This document shows positions 8,361 to 17,222 of a stretch of 64,000 bases of DNA, in pieces. The stretch is from an uncultured Pseudomonadota bacterium (GTDB taxonomy: Bacteria > Pseudomonadota > Alphaproteobacteria > RF32 > CAG-239). The notes beneath the pieces are model-generated. The model made no database searches, was not told the origin of the DNA, and was given only the letters and a program-made list of their open reading frames with translations. The stretch covers positions 1 to 64,000 of the forward strand of contig CADAJN010000010.1 of assembly GCA_902788365.1 (NCBI GenBank), given 5' to 3'. The translations under genes were made by a program, and so were the position numbers. Numbering within the stretch: position 1 is the stretch's first letter; every line of letters starts with the position of its first letter.

Positions 8361-8800
8361 TTCTTTTATGGATTATATTAGAACCGGATTCTTCGGCTTT
8401 GCCGAGCTTCGCTGCTGCTTACGCAGTGCAGGATGGCGGGAAAAGGATGATTGTTTGTCCGCACGTTGTGCGGGGATGCCTTCGTCGCCTTTTCAAGGCT
8501 CCTCTGCATGACATACTCTTTGTCATTGTGAGGAGTGCGAAGCACGACGTAACAATCTTCGGACGTAAGTCCGATGGACTACCGCACTAAAGTGCGGGGA
8601 TGCCTTCGTCGCCTTTTTCAAGGCTCCTCTGCATGACATACTCTTTGTCATTGTGAGGAGTGCGAAGCACGACGTAACAATCTTCGGACGCAAGTCCGAT
8701 AATTGGCGCATTTACCGCACTAAAGTGCGGGGATGCTTTCGTCGCTACGCTCCTCTGCATGACAGAAAAAGAAAGAACGAGCGATGACAGTAAGGGAAGA
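8361..8800. repeat. Tandem-like repeat block between pssA and rarA
   Basis: About 2.4 near-identical copies of a roughly 125-bp unit. Each unit has a GCGGGGATGCCTTCGTCGCC start, AAGGCTCCTCTGCATGACAT, then TCATTGTGAGGAGTGCGAAG and TTCGGACG-AAGTCCGA. Copies start near 8467, 8595 and 8723; the last is cut short. 8385-8430 holds a different repeat (CTTCGGCTTTGCCGAGCTTC). No gene is supported. Confidence 0.8.
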
Positions 8801-8805
8801 TGATG

Positions 8806-10116
8806 TTATTTTTTCATTTTGGCTTGTTTTTCGGCACGGAGTTTATCAAAATATTCTATGCGGCGTTTGATTTCGCGTTCAAATCCGCGCTCTACCGGAA
8901 AATAAAATTTTACCCGCGACATACCGTCCGGAAAATAATTTTGCCCCGAAAAACCGTCTTCCAAATCTTGGTCATATTGATAGCCATCACTGTAGCCGAG
9001 GTTTTTCATCAGCTTGGTCGGAGCATTTAAGATATGTTTCGGCGGCATTAAAGAGCCGGTTTGGCGTGCCGCATCATAGGCCTTGTGCATGGCTTTATAT
9101 ACTGCCGCCGACTTCGGCGCCGTGGCTAAATAGGCCGCCAGTTGCATCACCGCCAACTCGCCTTCCGGCGAGCCCAAGCGTTCATAAGTTTCTATGCAAG
9201 ATATGGCCTGAGTAACCGCATTCGGGTCGGCCAGCGACACGTCTTCTATGGCAAAGCGCAACAAGCGACGCAACAAATAGCGCGGATCTTCGCCCGCCAC
9301 CAGCATACGCGCCACCCAATATAAGGCCGCATCAACATCAGAACCGCGCAAAGATTTATGCACGGCGGAAATCAGGTTATAATGACCGTCACGGCCTTTG
9401 TCATATATCGGGGCGCGCGACTGAATAATGTGGATAATCTGGTCTTTACTGAAAAGCTCGCCGGTTTGGGCATAAGACCAGATATTTTCGGCAATATTTA
9501 AGATGTAGCGACCGTCACCATCGGCAATTTCTTTGATAAAATCGCGCGCTTCCGGTTCAAGCGGCAAAGGTTTGCCTTCTTCTTTTTCGGCACGTTGCAA
9601 AATTTCTTCAAAATCATCGGGCGTAAGGCGATTTAGCACAAACACCTGACAGCGCGACAACAAAGCCGAATTAAGCTCAAATGACGGATTTTCGGTGGTG
9701 GCGCCGACCAAAATGACCGTGCCGTTTTCAACATAAGGCAAAAAGCCGTCTTGCTGCGATTTATTAAAACGATGAATTTCATCCACAAACAATAAAGTGC
9801 CGCGGCCTTGATTGGCACGGCGTTCTTCGGCATATTGAAAAACACGTTTTAAATCGGCAACACCAGAAAAAACTGCCGATATTTGCTCAAAATATAAATT
9901 AGTGTGCTCGGCAATTAGGCGCGCAATCGTAGTTTTGCCGCAACCGGGCGGCCCCCATAAGATAAACGAAGTGATTTTGCCCGATTTTAACATACGGCCA
10001 AGCGGCGCATCGGGACCGACAATGTGGTCTTGTCCGACTACATCTTCCAAGCATTTGGGGCGTAATCTGTCGGCCAAAGGGCTTTTAACGCTGTTTGAAA
10101 ATAGGGTGTCGCTCAT
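8806..10116 (-). CDS. rarA: Replication-associated recombination ATPase RarA (MgsA)
   Basis: A 436-aa AAA+ ATPase of the clamp-loader-like RarA/MgsA/WRNIP1 family, acting at stalled replication forks. The N-terminus has the RLRPK...VGQDHIVG motif, Walker A GPPGCGKTTIA, Walker B LLFVDEIHRFN, sensor 1 ATTENPSF, and the C-terminal oligomerisation domain ending with YFPDGM. Length matches the family. It follows the pentapeptide-repeat gene by 2 bp on the same strand, so the two are probably co-transcribed. Confidence 0.96.
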   Translation of the reverse strand: MSDTLFSNSVKSPLADRLRPKCLEDVVGQDHIVGPDAPLGRMLKSGKITSFILWGPPGCGKTTIARLIAEHTNLYFEQISAVFSGVADLKRVFQYAEERRANQGRGTLLFVDEIHRFNKSQQDGFLPYVENGTVILVGATTENPSFELNSALLSRCQVFVLNRLTPDDFEEILQRAEKEEGKPLPLEPEARDFIKEIADGDGRYILNIAENIWSYAQTGELFSKDQIIHIIQSRAPIYDKGRDGHYNLISAVHKSLRGSDVDAALYWVARMLVAGEDPRYLLRRLLRFAIEDVSLADPNAVTQAISCIETYERLGSPEGELAVMQLAAYLATAPKSAAVYKAMHKAYDAARQTGSLMPPKHILNAPTKLMKNLGYSDGYQYDQDLEDGFSGQNYFPDGMSRVKFYFPVERGFEREIKRRIEYFDKLRAEKQAKMKK

Positions 10117-10118
10117 GG

Positions 10119-11252
10119 CTATCTGTCTCGCCCGCTGTTGTTACGCAACTGCATTTTTGCTTCATTGATTTTTTCGCGAGTTTGCTCGCGTTCAGCAGCT
10201 TTTTGCTGCTCGTTTTCTTCCGCTTTTTGCATTTCCATACGTTTTTCCAAAACTTCGCGTTTATGCTGTTCTATGGATTTACGCACTTCATCAATATTAC
10301 TTTCACGCTCTTTATCGTTGCTTTTATCGTCTTTTTGACTTTGTTTGTCATCAAGCTGATTTTTGCCGCCGCCTTTTTTAAACGAATCTATAAACTCTTT
10401 GCCCCTTTGGAACATTTTTTTTATATCGGTGCCGGACTTAGTGGTGTCCCAAGTAAAATTGCCGCGCGAATCAAATAAATCGCCAAAATCAATGCCGCGC
10501 ATTTTGTTCTTTTTCTTACCTTTTTTCGGCGCTAAAATCTTCTTTAATTCTTCAGGAGTAGGAATATGGCCGATGGCTTGGGCAATTTGCTCGGGCGAAA
10601 TTAAACATTCGCTTAAATCAAGCTCATAAATATTGACACCGGTTAAATCGCAGCCGCGTAAATCTACACCGCGCAAGCTGACTTGGCGCAAGTCAATGCG
10701 TTTTAAATCCAGTAAAGTTAAATTTATGCGCGCTAAATTGAGTTTGTGCGGATAATATTTAGCCAGATATTCTACTATTTCCTGCAGTTCTTCAATGGTC
10801 AGATTATCTAAATCGGCATCAGTAAAAATGGCGTCTTGCAGGTCAGCATTAACAAGTTTAACCCCATGCATGTGGGCGCCGGTAAAATTAACCCCGATAA
10901 GTTTGGCACCGGTAAAGGTGGCACCGTCTAAGTTGGCATTGCTTAAGTCGGCACCGCTTAAATCGGCACCGGTAAAGTTGACATTTTTAAGGTTTGCACC
11001 CGACAAGTTCACTTCCTGCATATTACAGCCGCTGAAATCGGTATTTTCCAGGTTTTCACCCTTAAAATCGCCGCCTTGCAATACTTTACCGCTAAAAACC
11101 ATGCTGCGGGTATTGCCGAATGACTCGTCATATTTATTGATTTGTTTGGAAATAGCTTGCCAAGATTCACTGCGTTTTAAAACATCGTCGGTTTTTTCAT
11201 CAACCGCATAAACGGGGTTTATTTTTTGATGTTTTTTACCAAACTCAGTCAT
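10119..11252 (-). CDS. Pentapeptide-repeat protein with coiled-coil tail
   Basis: A 377-aa protein. Residues 60-140 and 165-210 are made of A(D/N)Lxx pentapeptides (for example NLKNVNFTGADLSGADLSNA), which form a right-handed beta-helix. Residues 280-375 are highly charged Glu/Lys/Gln-rich and predicted coiled coil. No signal peptide or membrane segment. Immediate coupling to rarA suggests shared regulation. Some pentapeptide-repeat proteins mimic DNA and bind gyrase, but nothing in the sequence proves that here. Function unknown. Confidence 0.85.
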   Translation of the reverse strand: MTEFGKKHQKINPVYAVDEKTDDVLKRSESWQAISKQINKYDESFGNTRSMVFSGKVLQGGDFKGENLENTDFSGCNMQEVNLSGANLKNVNFTGADLSGADLSNANLDGATFTGAKLIGVNFTGAHMHGVKLVNADLQDAIFTDADLDNLTIEELQEIVEYLAKYYPHKLNLARINLTLLDLKRIDLRQVSLRGVDLRGCDLTGVNIYELDLSECLISPEQIAQAIGHIPTPEELKKILAPKKGKKKNKMRGIDFGDLFDSRGNFTWDTTKSGTDIKKMFQRGKEFIDSFKKGGGKNQLDDKQSQKDDKSNDKERESNIDEVRKSIEQHKREVLEKRMEMQKAEENEQQKAAEREQTREKINEAKMQLRNNSGRDR

Positions 11253-11415
11253 TTTTATATCCTAATCCGAGCAATAATAGCCTATTTTATTATATTTTTT
11301 TGCTTTTGACAATATTTTTATGCTTTCGCGGCTGTTTTTACTTATTTTATTGCAAAATAGTTTATTTTCTGCTAAAATATAGACAGTTTTCAAATATTAT
11401 TAATTGTTAAGGTTT

Positions 11416-11874
11416 ATGGTTAAAAATTATTTCTTTTTAGTGGTAGTGTGTGTAGTGTGTTCAATGTTCTGCTCTTGCGGCAACGGTGGTGGTCGTAATA
11501 TTCAGGCTGAAGCTGATTCTCTGCTTGCAGTGATGAAGGCCGATAGAGCTGAGTTGGACAAGTATCAGATGATAACCCTTACGCCGGAAACCGATGTCGT
11601 CAAGATACATTTTAAGGAGGGCGAATCGCCTTTCTTTGATGTGGTTATGATGACGCGGAAGAGTAACAACGTTAGCATTAATTTTTTCAATGCTGACGAT
11701 GTAACACCGGACGGTAAAATTAAATCTGGTGCAACACTATGCCGTTCCTTCATGATGTTCTTGCCTGAGGGTGAGACAGTGGACAGATTCGGCCACGGTG
11801 GAATAGATTTAATCCGCGAGGACTTTACTGTTCATCATGTGGACTTTGAGTTGGTAGATCAGCCGAGTCTATAA
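11416..11874 (+). CDS. Putative lipoprotein, orphan
   Basis: About 152 aa. A lysine and a 17-residue hydrophobic stretch lead to a Cys-rich junction MFCSCGNGGG that looks like a lipoprotein cleavage site; the CSCGN form is reminiscent of Bacteroidetes lipoproteins. The mature part is soluble with no recognised domain. ATG at 11416 follows TTAAGG; an upstream TTG at 11404 is in frame. It is monocistronic, flanked by repeats, and ends in a loose hairpin with a T-run (about 11893-11930). Base composition and style differ from its neighbours, so recent acquisition is possible. Confidence 0.6.
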   Translation: MVKNYFFLVVVCVVCSMFCSCGNGGGRNIQAEADSLLAVMKADRAELDKYQMITLTPETDVVKIHFKEGESPFFDVVMMTRKSNNVSINFFNADDVTPDGKIKSGATLCRSFMMFLPEGETVDRFGHGGIDLIREDFTVHHVDFELVDQPSL

Positions 11875-11934
11875 GGTGCATACACACGCCGCGAAAAGCG
11901 ACATGACCGACAGGTTGTGCCGCTTTTTTTTGGT

Positions 11935-12180
11935 TTAAAGTGAGATATTTTTAAATAATTTGTAGATGCCTAATCCTCGCAAAGCGTGGAGGCATGACGA
12001 GTTATTTTTTATATCGCTTGCTAAAGCAAGCTTAAGGCATGACTGTTTATATATAATACCGCACGTTGTGCGGTACTGCGCAAGCAGCGCCGAAGGCTCT
12101 ATGCCTACGCGTTCCGATGGAACGCTCTGCATGACAGTTTAAATAAAAAGCGCGGATAATGAGCTTAATATAAAACTCAG
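11935..12180. repeat. Interspersed repeats upstream of the rho 3' palindrome
   Basis: 11950-12050 is a second copy of the element at 5560-5660. 12056-12135 is a variant of the GCATGACA repeat with CCGCACGTTGTGCGG palindrome. No gene is supported. Confidence 0.65.
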
Positions 12181-12181
12181 A

Positions 12182-12310
12182 TAGCGTGTGTATATATAAA
12201 GTTAAAACCTTGAGTAATGGCTTACTACTTGAAAGTTTTCTCACGCGGTGTAGATAGAGCTACATAAGCGAGAAAACTTTCAAGTAGTAAGCCATTAGAT
12301 GAGTTTTAAG
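12182..12310 (-). repeat. Long palindromic 3'-flank element behind rho
   Basis: A perfect 28-bp stem (12215-12242 with 12270-12297) encloses a 27-nt loop with an inner TGTAG/CTACA stem and TAAGC. The left flank TAGCGTGTGTA (12182-12192) is identical to that behind secY. The right flank TTAGATGAGTTTTA runs into the rho stop codon (TAA), just as TAGACGAGGTTTTA runs into the secY stop. The outer stem sequence is not shared in full with the secY copy, although CTACTTGAAAG is. Confidence 0.8.
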
Positions 12311-13559
12311 AGTTCATGTTTTGGAAGAAATCCTCATTATTTTTAGACATTCTGAGTTTATCAAGCAAAAATTCCATACCGTCGGTCATTCCCATTTGCA
12401 TCAAGACACGGCGTAAAACCCACATTTTTGTCAGCGTGGCTTTATCTACCAAAAGTTCTTCTTTACGCGTGCCGGAACGAGTAATATCAATGGTCGGGAA
12501 TAAGCGTTTGTCGGTCAATTTGCGGTCAAGAATAATCTCTGAGTTACCGGTTCCCTTAAACTCTTCAAAAATAACTTCATCCATACGTGAACCGGTATCA
12601 ATCAATGCCGTGGCAATAATAGTCAGCGAGCCGCCTTCTTCCACATTGCGTGCGGCACCTAAAAGGCGCTTTGGACGCTGTAGGGCGTTGGCATCTACAC
12701 CGCCGGTTAAAACTTTACCCGATGACGGCACAACCGCATTATAAGCACGGCCTAAGCGGGTGATGGAATCAAGCAAAATCACCACATCTTTTTTTGTTTC
12801 TACCAAGCGTTTAGCTTTTTCAATACACATTTCAGCCACTTGAACATGGCGAGTGGCCGGCTCATCAAAGGTAGAAGAAATAACTTCACCTTTAACCGAA
12901 CGAGTCATATCGGTCACTTCTTCCGGACGTTCATCAATTAAAAGCACCATCAAATAAACTTCAGGGTGATTAGTGGAAATGGCGTGCGCTATGTTTTGCA
13001 ACATTACGGTTTTACCGGTGCGCGGCGGTGCCACAATTAAACCACGTTGCCCCTTACCCTGCGGCGAAATTAAATCAATCACACGAGTGGTATAGTCTTT
13101 ATCGCCGCAAATAATATCAAAATTGAGTTTTTCAGTCGGATAAAGCGGGGTCAGGTTATCAAAATTTACACGCAGTTTAGATTTATCCGGATCTTCAAAG
13201 TTTATGGTATTTATTTTAGTCAACGCAAAATAACGCTCATTGTCTTTCGGAGCTCTGATTTCTCCTTCTACCGTGTCGCCGGTGCGTAAACCATACTTTT
13301 TAACCTGTTGCGGTGATACATAAATATCATCGGCACTGGCCAGATAATTTGACAATGAAGAACGCAAAAAACCAAAACCGTCTTGCATAACTTCAATAAC
13401 GCCGTCGCCGCAAATAACGGTATCATCTTCCGCCAGCTTTTTCATTATGGCAAAAATTAAATCTTGAACACGCATGGAAGATGCGTCTTCTATACCCATA
13501 TTCTCAGCCTGAGTCAAAAGCTCGGTCGGAGACTTATCTTTTAATTCCTTTAAATGCAT
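12306..13559 (-). CDS. rho: Transcription termination factor Rho
   Basis: A 417-aa hexameric RNA helicase that ends transcription. The N-terminal Rho domain has the RNA-binding cold-shock fold with DGFGFLRS. Walker A is APPRTGKT, Walker [16 protein letters not shown], and the Q- and R-loop regions ([13 protein letters not shown]) are conserved. Length is normal (about 418). It is transcribed away from the putative oriC. Confidence 0.98.
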   Translation of the reverse strand: MHLKELKDKSPTELLTQAENMGIEDASSMRVQDLIFAIMKKLAEDDTVICGDGVIEVMQDGFGFLRSSLSNYLASADDIYVSPQQVKKYGLRTGDTVEGEIRAPKDNERYFALTKINTINFEDPDKSKLRVNFDNLTPLYPTEKLNFDIICGDKDYTTRVIDLISPQGKGQRGLIVAPPRTGKTVMLQNIAHAISTNHPEVYLMVLLIDERPEEVTDMTRSVKGEVISSTFDEPATRHVQVAEMCIEKAKRLVETKKDVVILLDSITRLGRAYNAVVPSSGKVLTGGVDANALQRPKRLLGAARNVEEGGSLTIIATALIDTGSRMDEVIFEEFKGTGNSEIILDRKLTDKRLFPTIDITRSGTRKEELLVDKATLTKMWVLRRVLMQMGMTDGMEFLLDKLRMSKNNEDFFQNMNS

Positions 13560-14002
13560 GATAACCTTTTTGTGATTGTTTTTTATATTAAGATAATGTA
13601 TTGAAAATTACATTGATTTGCTTATATTAGAGATTGGTTTTATTGTCAATAGATTTTTTTGCACATTTTTTCTTTCCTGATATTTATTTTAAAATAAGTT
13701 GTTGTTTGTAGTAAACCTTGTGAAATATGTGAATTATTTTTTTATAAGATTTTTTATGAACAGGTAAGTAATTTGAGTGATGTAATAAAAAAATAATAAT
13801 TCAATAAGTTAAAAAAAGGTTAATAAACTTATAAACATTATTCACAGCCTGCGGATAATTTTGTGAACATGTTTATAAGTGTTTTAATGGTTTGGACAAT
13901 ATGTATATATTTTGCTAAAAATTTCAAGTAGGCTGAATTTTATACACAGAAAACAGGGAAAATGTGGATAAAAATACTAAAACTTTGATTTAAGTGAAAA
14001 AG
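13560..14002. other. Putative chromosomal replication origin (oriC)
   Basis: A roughly 440-bp very AT-rich gap between divergent rho and coaE-dnaQ. Three perfect DnaA boxes: TTATTCACA at 13838-13846 (+), TTATACACA at 13940-13948 (+), and TTATCCACA at 13963-13971 (-). A one-mismatch box (TTATCCGCA) is at 13850-13858 (-). TTAA-N7-TTAA at 13809-13823 matches the CtrA consensus and sits 15 bp from the first box. The 13600-13835 part is almost pure A/T and could be the unwinding element. In Caulobacter and relatives oriC lies between the rho/hemE side and the coaE-dnaQ side, which fits. Confidence 0.75.
13809..13823. promoter_or_regulatory. CtrA-type binding site
   Basis: TTAA-N7-TTAA with exact spacing. 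CtrA is an alphaproteobacterial cell-cycle regulator that represses origin firing by binding next to DnaA boxes. The site is in AT-rich DNA, so chance is possible, but its place in the oriC gap supports it. Confidence 0.5.
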
Positions 14003-14581
14003 ATGAAAATTGTAGGAATTACTGGCGGTATAGGTTGCGGAAAAACTTTTTTGGCCGGCATTATTAAAAGGTTGGGGTTTAGTGTGCATAATCCGGATTT
14101 TTGGGTGCGCGATTTGTATTTGAAATCGGATTTTTTAAAAGTGATTAAACACGAATTTCCAATGGTTTTTGAAGATGGTGTTTTTAATAAACGCAAGCTG
14201 CGGCAGTTGGTTTTTGACGATAATAGGCAGCTTAAAAAATTAGAAAGTCTGATACATCCGTTTTTAGGGCAAAAGTTAAAAAAGTTAATTCATCGGACGG
14301 CCTTAAAAGAAGATGTGTTGTTTTTAGATGTGGCACTGTTGTTGGAATTTAACTGGGATATATACTGCGACTATATTATTGTGGCTGATGTGGCCGATGA
14401 ACTGCAAAAACACCGGGTGATGAAACGTGATCATATTTCAGAGGAAGATTTTAATAAAATAATTGCCGTGCAGATGGATAAAAAGCTGAAAAGACAGTGT
14501 GCTGATGTGATTATTGATACGGCGGCACCTGAAAATATTATAAAAGTGCAACTGATTAAATTTATTCAAGAGATTTTGTAA
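14003..14581 (+). CDS. coaE: Dephospho-CoA kinase
   Basis: About 192 aa; the last enzyme of coenzyme A synthesis, phosphorylating dephospho-CoA. P-loop GITGGIGCGKT at the N-terminus, a lid region (HPFLGQKLKKLI) and the RD/KRD motif region (MKRDHISEEDF) are visible. ATG 14003 gives the family's usual N-terminus (MKIVGITGG); a GTG at 13994 would add three residues. The D of the usual DADxIxR motif area appears as NPDFWVRDLY, a slight divergence. The stop overlaps the dnaQ start (TAATG). Confidence 0.93.
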   Translation: MKIVGITGGIGCGKTFLAGIIKRLGFSVHNPDFWVRDLYLKSDFLKVIKHEFPMVFEDGVFNKRKLRQLVFDDNRQLKKLESLIHPFLGQKLKKLIHRTALKEDVLFLDVALLLEFNWDIYCDYIIVADVADELQKHRVMKRDHISEEDFNKIIAVQMDKKLKRQCADVIIDTAAPENIIKVQLIKFIQEIL

Positions 14582-15282
14582 TGAGAGAAATTTGTTTTGA
14601 TACGGAAACAACAGGTTTGGAAGCAAACGGCGGTGACCGATTGGTGGAAATAGGCGCTGTGGAGTTGGTAAACCATTTACCGACCGGAAAAGTTTTTCAC
14701 GAATATATCAATCCGGAGCGCGAAGTGCCGGAAGAAGTGGTTAAAGTGCACGGTTTGACTAATGCTTTTTTAGCCGATAAACCTAAGTTTGCCGAGATTG
14801 CACAGAAATGGGTGGATTTTGTCGGCGATGACGGTATTTTTGTGGCACATAATGCTAAGTTTGATATGGATTTTTTGAATATGGAGCTGGAAAAGTGCGG
14901 AATGGCGCCGTATTCATGGGACAGAGTGGTGGACACACTGGCAATTGCGCGCGCTGAATTTCCGCGTATGCGTAACAGTTTGGACGCATTGTGTAAACGC
15001 TTTAATGTGGATAATTCAGCGCGAACTTTTCACGGTGCATTGCTTGATGCACAGCTTTTGGCGGAAGTATATTTGCAGCTTTTGGGTGGTGATGAACCGA
15101 GTATGAAATTTGCGGCTCAAAAGGCAGGTAATGATAATAATGCAAAAGTAAAGGCGACAGTGACAATTTTAGAGCGGCATTTTCCGATTTCAGACGATGA
15201 GGCAGCGGCGCATAGGCAATTTTTAGAGAAAAATATAAAAAATAGTATTTGGCTGCAAGATGAAGCGGAAAGTCAGGGATAA
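14581..15282 (+). CDS. dnaQ: DNA polymerase III epsilon subunit (3'-5' exonuclease)
   Basis: A 233-aa proofreading subunit. Exo I FDTETTG (residues 6-12), Exo II HNAKFDMDFLN, Exo III HGALLDAQLLAEVYL carry the DEDDh catalytic set. The C-terminus has a polymerase-binding tail. It overlaps the coaE stop by one base, the standard alphaproteobacterial pair. Confidence 0.96.
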   Translation: MREICFDTETTGLEANGGDRLVEIGAVELVNHLPTGKVFHEYINPEREVPEEVVKVHGLTNAFLADKPKFAEIAQKWVDFVGDDGIFVAHNAKFDMDFLNMELEKCGMAPYSWDRVVDTLAIARAEFPRMRNSLDALCKRFNVDNSARTFHGALLDAQLLAEVYLQLLGGDEPSMKFAAQKAGNDNNAKVKATVTILERHFPISDDEAAAHRQFLEKNIKNSIWLQDEAESQG

Positions 15283-15530
15283 GAATAAGTAAAGTAAAAA
15301 TGAGATTCATTGACAAAGTGGTGTGCCGCGCGCCTTAAGAAACGGTGGTTTAAATTAGGACAAGATTCTTAGGTTTTGCCGAGCTTCGCTGTTGCTCACA
15401 CAGTGCAGATTATTTAAAATCAAACCTATCTGCCTCTCGCACCGCGCACAAAAAATAAACACTTTTTTAATCAAAAATAAACAAAAACACTTTATAAAAA
15501 TATATCATTTAACGCAACAAATGGAAAAAT

Positions 15531-16796
15531 ATGCTCACCTATTTTAAAAACATAAAAGACATTTATATTAACAAAACCATGCTGATATTATTGGCACTTG
15601 GTTTTTCCAGCGGATTTCCGTATTTGCTGGTTTTTGGCACCTTAACTTTATGGCTCAAGCAAGCCGGCATTTCGCTGGCATTCATCGGCGGGTTTTCGCT
15701 GGTTAAGATTCCTTATTCGGTCAAATGGCTGTGGTCGCCGCTGATAGATAACCTAAAAATGCCTTATTTGCATCGCTTGGGACGCCGTCGTTCATGGGCA
15801 ATGGTTATTCAAGTTTGCTTATTTTTTTCCATTTTAGCCATGTCGGTGGTTAATCCGGCTCAAAATTCAAGCTTAATGGCCTTTTTGGCTTTTATTACAG
15901 CCTTTTTATCAGCTTCACAAGACATTGTTTTAGATGCCTATCGTGTGGAATGTTTTGAAAAAAGCCCCGACAAACAGGCCAACGGTGTCGCAATTTTCGT
16001 TTTAGGTTATCGCCTCGGCTTAATATATTCCGGCGCCGGCGCATTATATTTGGCGGCGCTGTTTGATTGGAATATAGCTTATAAATTTATGGCACTCGGT
16101 GCTTTGGTCGGATTTTTTGCCATTCTTTTTTGCCAAGAGGCCGTTGTCTATCAATACCAAAAGCAAAAGCGCAAAATCGGTGAGTTTTTAAGCGCTTCCG
16201 TGGTAGCTCCGTTTAAAGATTTTATCCGCCATGCTCATTGGGGCTGGATTGTCGCGCTTATTTTTACATATCACTTAAGCAACGCTTATGTTAATCCGCT
16301 TCTTAATCCGTTTTATGACGACATGGGCTTTTCCAAAATAGAAATTGCCAATGTAATGAAACTATACGGTATGATTGCGGCCATCTTGGGTGGCATTATC
16401 TGCGGTTTGCTGATTACCAAAATCGGCTTAAAAAAGGGAATGCTTTATTTCGGAATCTTGCAAATATTGTCCACCATGGCGTTTTCTCTGCAAGCGATTT
16501 ACGGACATAATATGCCGTTGTTTATTGCTGTAGTGACGATTGAAAACTTCATTTCCGGCATGGTAACAACCGCGCTGGTGGCCTATGTTTCGTCTTTATG
16601 CAATAAGGCTTATACGGCCACGCAATATGCACTTTTATCGTCAATTATGGGTGTATCGCGCGACATTTTTTCTTCTACCAGCGGTGTGGTGGCATCATTT
16701 TTGGGCTGGAAACTGTTTTTTATGGTTTCAGCACTAATCAGCCTGCCGAGTTTGCTGATTATCTGGTTTTTTGTAAAAGACGACAAACCGTCTTAA
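15531..16796 (+). CDS. ampG: AmpG-type muropeptide permease (MFS)
   Basis: 421 aa with about 12 hydrophobic spans. The N-terminal region GFSSGFPYLLVFGTLTLWL and the loop PYSVKWLWSPLIDNLK are characteristic of AmpG, which brings anhydromuropeptides back into the cytoplasm for recycling. The start is ATG after a weak purine tract. It stands alone between repeat-rich gaps; no ampD or nagZ is adjacent. Confidence 0.88.
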   Translation: MLTYFKNIKDIYINKTMLILLALGFSSGFPYLLVFGTLTLWLKQAGISLAFIGGFSLVKIPYSVKWLWSPLIDNLKMPYLHRLGRRRSWAMVIQVCLFFSILAMSVVNPAQNSSLMAFLAFITAFLSASQDIVLDAYRVECFEKSPDKQANGVAIFVLGYRLGLIYSGAGALYLAALFDWNIAYKFMALGALVGFFAILFCQEAVVYQYQKQKRKIGEFLSASVVAPFKDFIRHAHWGWIVALIFTYHLSNAYVNPLLNPFYDDMGFSKIEIANVMKLYGMIAAILGGIICGLLITKIGLKKGMLYFGILQILSTMAFSLQAIYGHNMPLFIAVVTIENFISGMVTTALVAYVSSLCNKAYTATQYALLSSIMGVSRDIFSSTSGVVASFLGWKLFFMVSALISLPSLLIIWFFVKDDKPS

Positions 16797-17222
16797 TCTC
16801 TACATATCGTGCAGACAATTTTTTCCTCTGTCATGCAGAGGAGCCTTGAAAAAGGCGACGAAGGCATCTCCGCACGCCAGTGCGGTAAAAAACAATGTCA
16901 TCCTCGCACTTTTTTATACTGTCATGCAGAGGAGCCGTAGGCGACGAAGGCATCTCCGCACGCCAGTGCGGTAAAAAAAACAATGTCATCCTCGTGCTTG
17001 ACACGAGCACTGCGAAGCAGCACGAAGTCTTCTCAGCTGAATCTTTATAAAGTCACCCCTCGCACGAATGCGCCGCATTCATGCTTCAATAAATCTCATC
17101 TTTGCGTAGCACTGTTTCTGCTTCTGATAGAAAACTGACAACGAAATTCTTAACATGCACAAGGGTGACCGGAGAAAAAGAGTGTAAGATGACGTAAAAG
17201 CAATACTTCTTTTTTGTGCTTT
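16797..17222. repeat. Interspersed repeats, inverted orientation
   Basis: Two copies of the CTTCGTCGCC repeat in opposite orientation (about 16838-16890 and 16921-16970), each ending in CGCACGCCAGTGCGG palindromes, plus a third type at 17058-17112 (ATCTCATCTTTGCGTAGCACT) that also occurs near 27313-27372. No gene. Confidence 0.7.
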
